Shown here one piece after another: positions 5,754 to 6,329 of a stretch of DNA of 6,329 bases; within the stretch, counting starts at the first letter, position 1; every line of letters begins with the position of its first letter. The notes beneath the pieces were generated by a model, which was not told where the DNA came from, searched no databases, and saw only the letters and a program-made list of their open reading frames with translations. The translations under genes and the position numbers were made by a program. Source of the stretch: Lachnospiraceae bacterium UBA4348 (GTDB lineage: Bacteria > Bacillota > Clostridia > Lachnospirales > Lachnospiraceae). The DNA is taken from assembly GCA_002394165.1 (NCBI GenBank), contig DGTA01000097.1, forward strand, positions 823-7,151. The letters are read 5' to 3'.

Positions 5754-5757
5754 AAGA

Positions 5758-6329
5758 ATGAACGAGATTCAGTTAAAGTACGGATGCAACCCTAACCAGA
5801 AACCCTCCCGGATCTTCATGGAAGACGGATCCAACCTGCCGGTGACCGTCCTGAACGGAAAGCCGGGCTACATCAATTTCCTGGACGCCTTCAACGGATG
5901 GCAGTTGGTGAAGGAGCTGAAGGAAGCCACAGGCCTTCCGGCAGCCACCTCCTTTAAGCATGTCTCCCCGGCCGGAGCCGCGGTGGGACGTCCGCTCACG
6001 GATACCCTGAAAAAGATCTACTGGGTCGACGAGACCGCTGAGCTTTCCCCCATCGCCTGTGCCTATGCCAGAGCCAGGGGCGCGGACAGGATGTCCTCCT
6101 TCGGTGATTTCATCGCCCTCTCGGATGTGTGTGATGTGGATACGGCTCTTCTTATTAAGAAGGAAGTGTCGGACGGTATCATCGCTCCGGGCTATGAGCC
6201 TGAGGCTCTGGAGATCTTAAAGTCCAAGAAGAAGGGAAACTACAATGTGATCGAGATCGATCCCGGTTATGTGCCTGCTCCGCTGGAGCGCAAGCAGGTG
6301 TACGGGATCACCTTCGAGCAGGGAAGAAA
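5758..6329 (+). CDS. AICAR formyltransferase, stand-alone PurH C-terminal-type domain (partial, 3' end cut off)
   Basis: The visible 190 complete codons encode the start of phosphoribosylaminoimidazolecarboxamide formyltransferase, which transfers the formyl group of 10-formyl-tetrahydrofolate to AICAR (ZMP) to give FAICAR. The protein starts at once with LKYGCNPNQKPSRIF, the beginning of the transformylase domain. SFKHVSPAGAAVG (65-77) holds the catalytic Lys-His pair (K67, H68). YARARGADRMSSFGDF (103-118) and REVSDGIIAPGY-like KEVSDGIIAPGY (135-146) are further family blocks, and resemble the eukaryotic ATIC form as I recall it. The MGS-like IMP cyclohydrolase domain normally found in front of this domain in bifunctional PurH is absent; the preceding gene supplies that activity. 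The reading frame is open to the window edge, and roughly half of the expected 390 or so residues are missing. The gene is cotranscribed with its upstream neighbour under the ZTP riboswitch. Confidence 0.93.
   Translation, partial: MNEIQLKYGCNPNQKPSRIFMEDGSNLPVTVLNGKPGYINFLDAFNGWQLVKELKEATGLPAATSFKHVSPAGAAVGRPLTDTLKKIYWVDETAELSPIACAYARARGADRMSSFGDFIALSDVCDVDTALLIKKEVSDGIIAPGYEPEALEILKSKKKGNYNVIEIDPGYVPAPLERKQVYGITFEQGR

Overview
The window looks like chromosomal DNA from a Gram-positive Clostridia-type bacterium, most likely a Lachnospiraceae relative. This is an inference from three things: the EF-Tu C-terminus, the style of the secreted amidase, and the use of a separate IMP cyclohydrolase plus stand-alone AICAR formyltransferase instead of bifunctional PurH. 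All genes lie on the + strand and are densely packed; no mobile element, tRNA, rRNA or CRISPR array is visible.

Layout. Bases 1-140 hold the last 45 codons of tuf (EF-Tu), followed by an intrinsic terminator (172-204). Four genes for exported or membrane-anchored proteins follow: a zinc N-acetylmuramoyl-L-alanine amidase (259-1098), a membrane-anchored PQQ-like beta-propeller protein (1172-2965), a secreted protein of unknown function with a Tat-like signal (2972-3796), and a membrane-anchored C39-like cysteine peptidase (3880-4839). Good sigma-A promoters precede the propeller gene (1095-1123, overlapped by two interlocked inverted repeats) and the peptidase gene (3806-3834). The propeller and unknown genes are 6 bp apart and probably cotranscribed.

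The 180-bp gap at 4840-5019 is the most informative non-coding segment. It contains a ZTP (pfl-type) riboswitch: P1, the conserved J1/2 strands, a pseudoknot and the CCGYCUGGGCA element, merging into an intrinsic terminator. It lies directly upstream of a PurO-like IMP cyclohydrolase (5020-5733) and an AICAR formyltransferase (5758 to beyond the window end). These carry out the last two steps of purine synthesis. Z nucleotide (AICAR/ZMP, sensed also as ZTP) is the substrate of the second gene's enzyme, so the expected logic is that substrate accumulation during 10-formyl-tetrahydrofolate shortage allows read-through and makes more of the enzymes that consume it.

The window thus joins a translation gene, a probable cell-envelope group and a riboswitch-controlled purine operon. 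The riboswitch call is the strongest result. A shared role for the envelope genes is only an inference from position and export signals.
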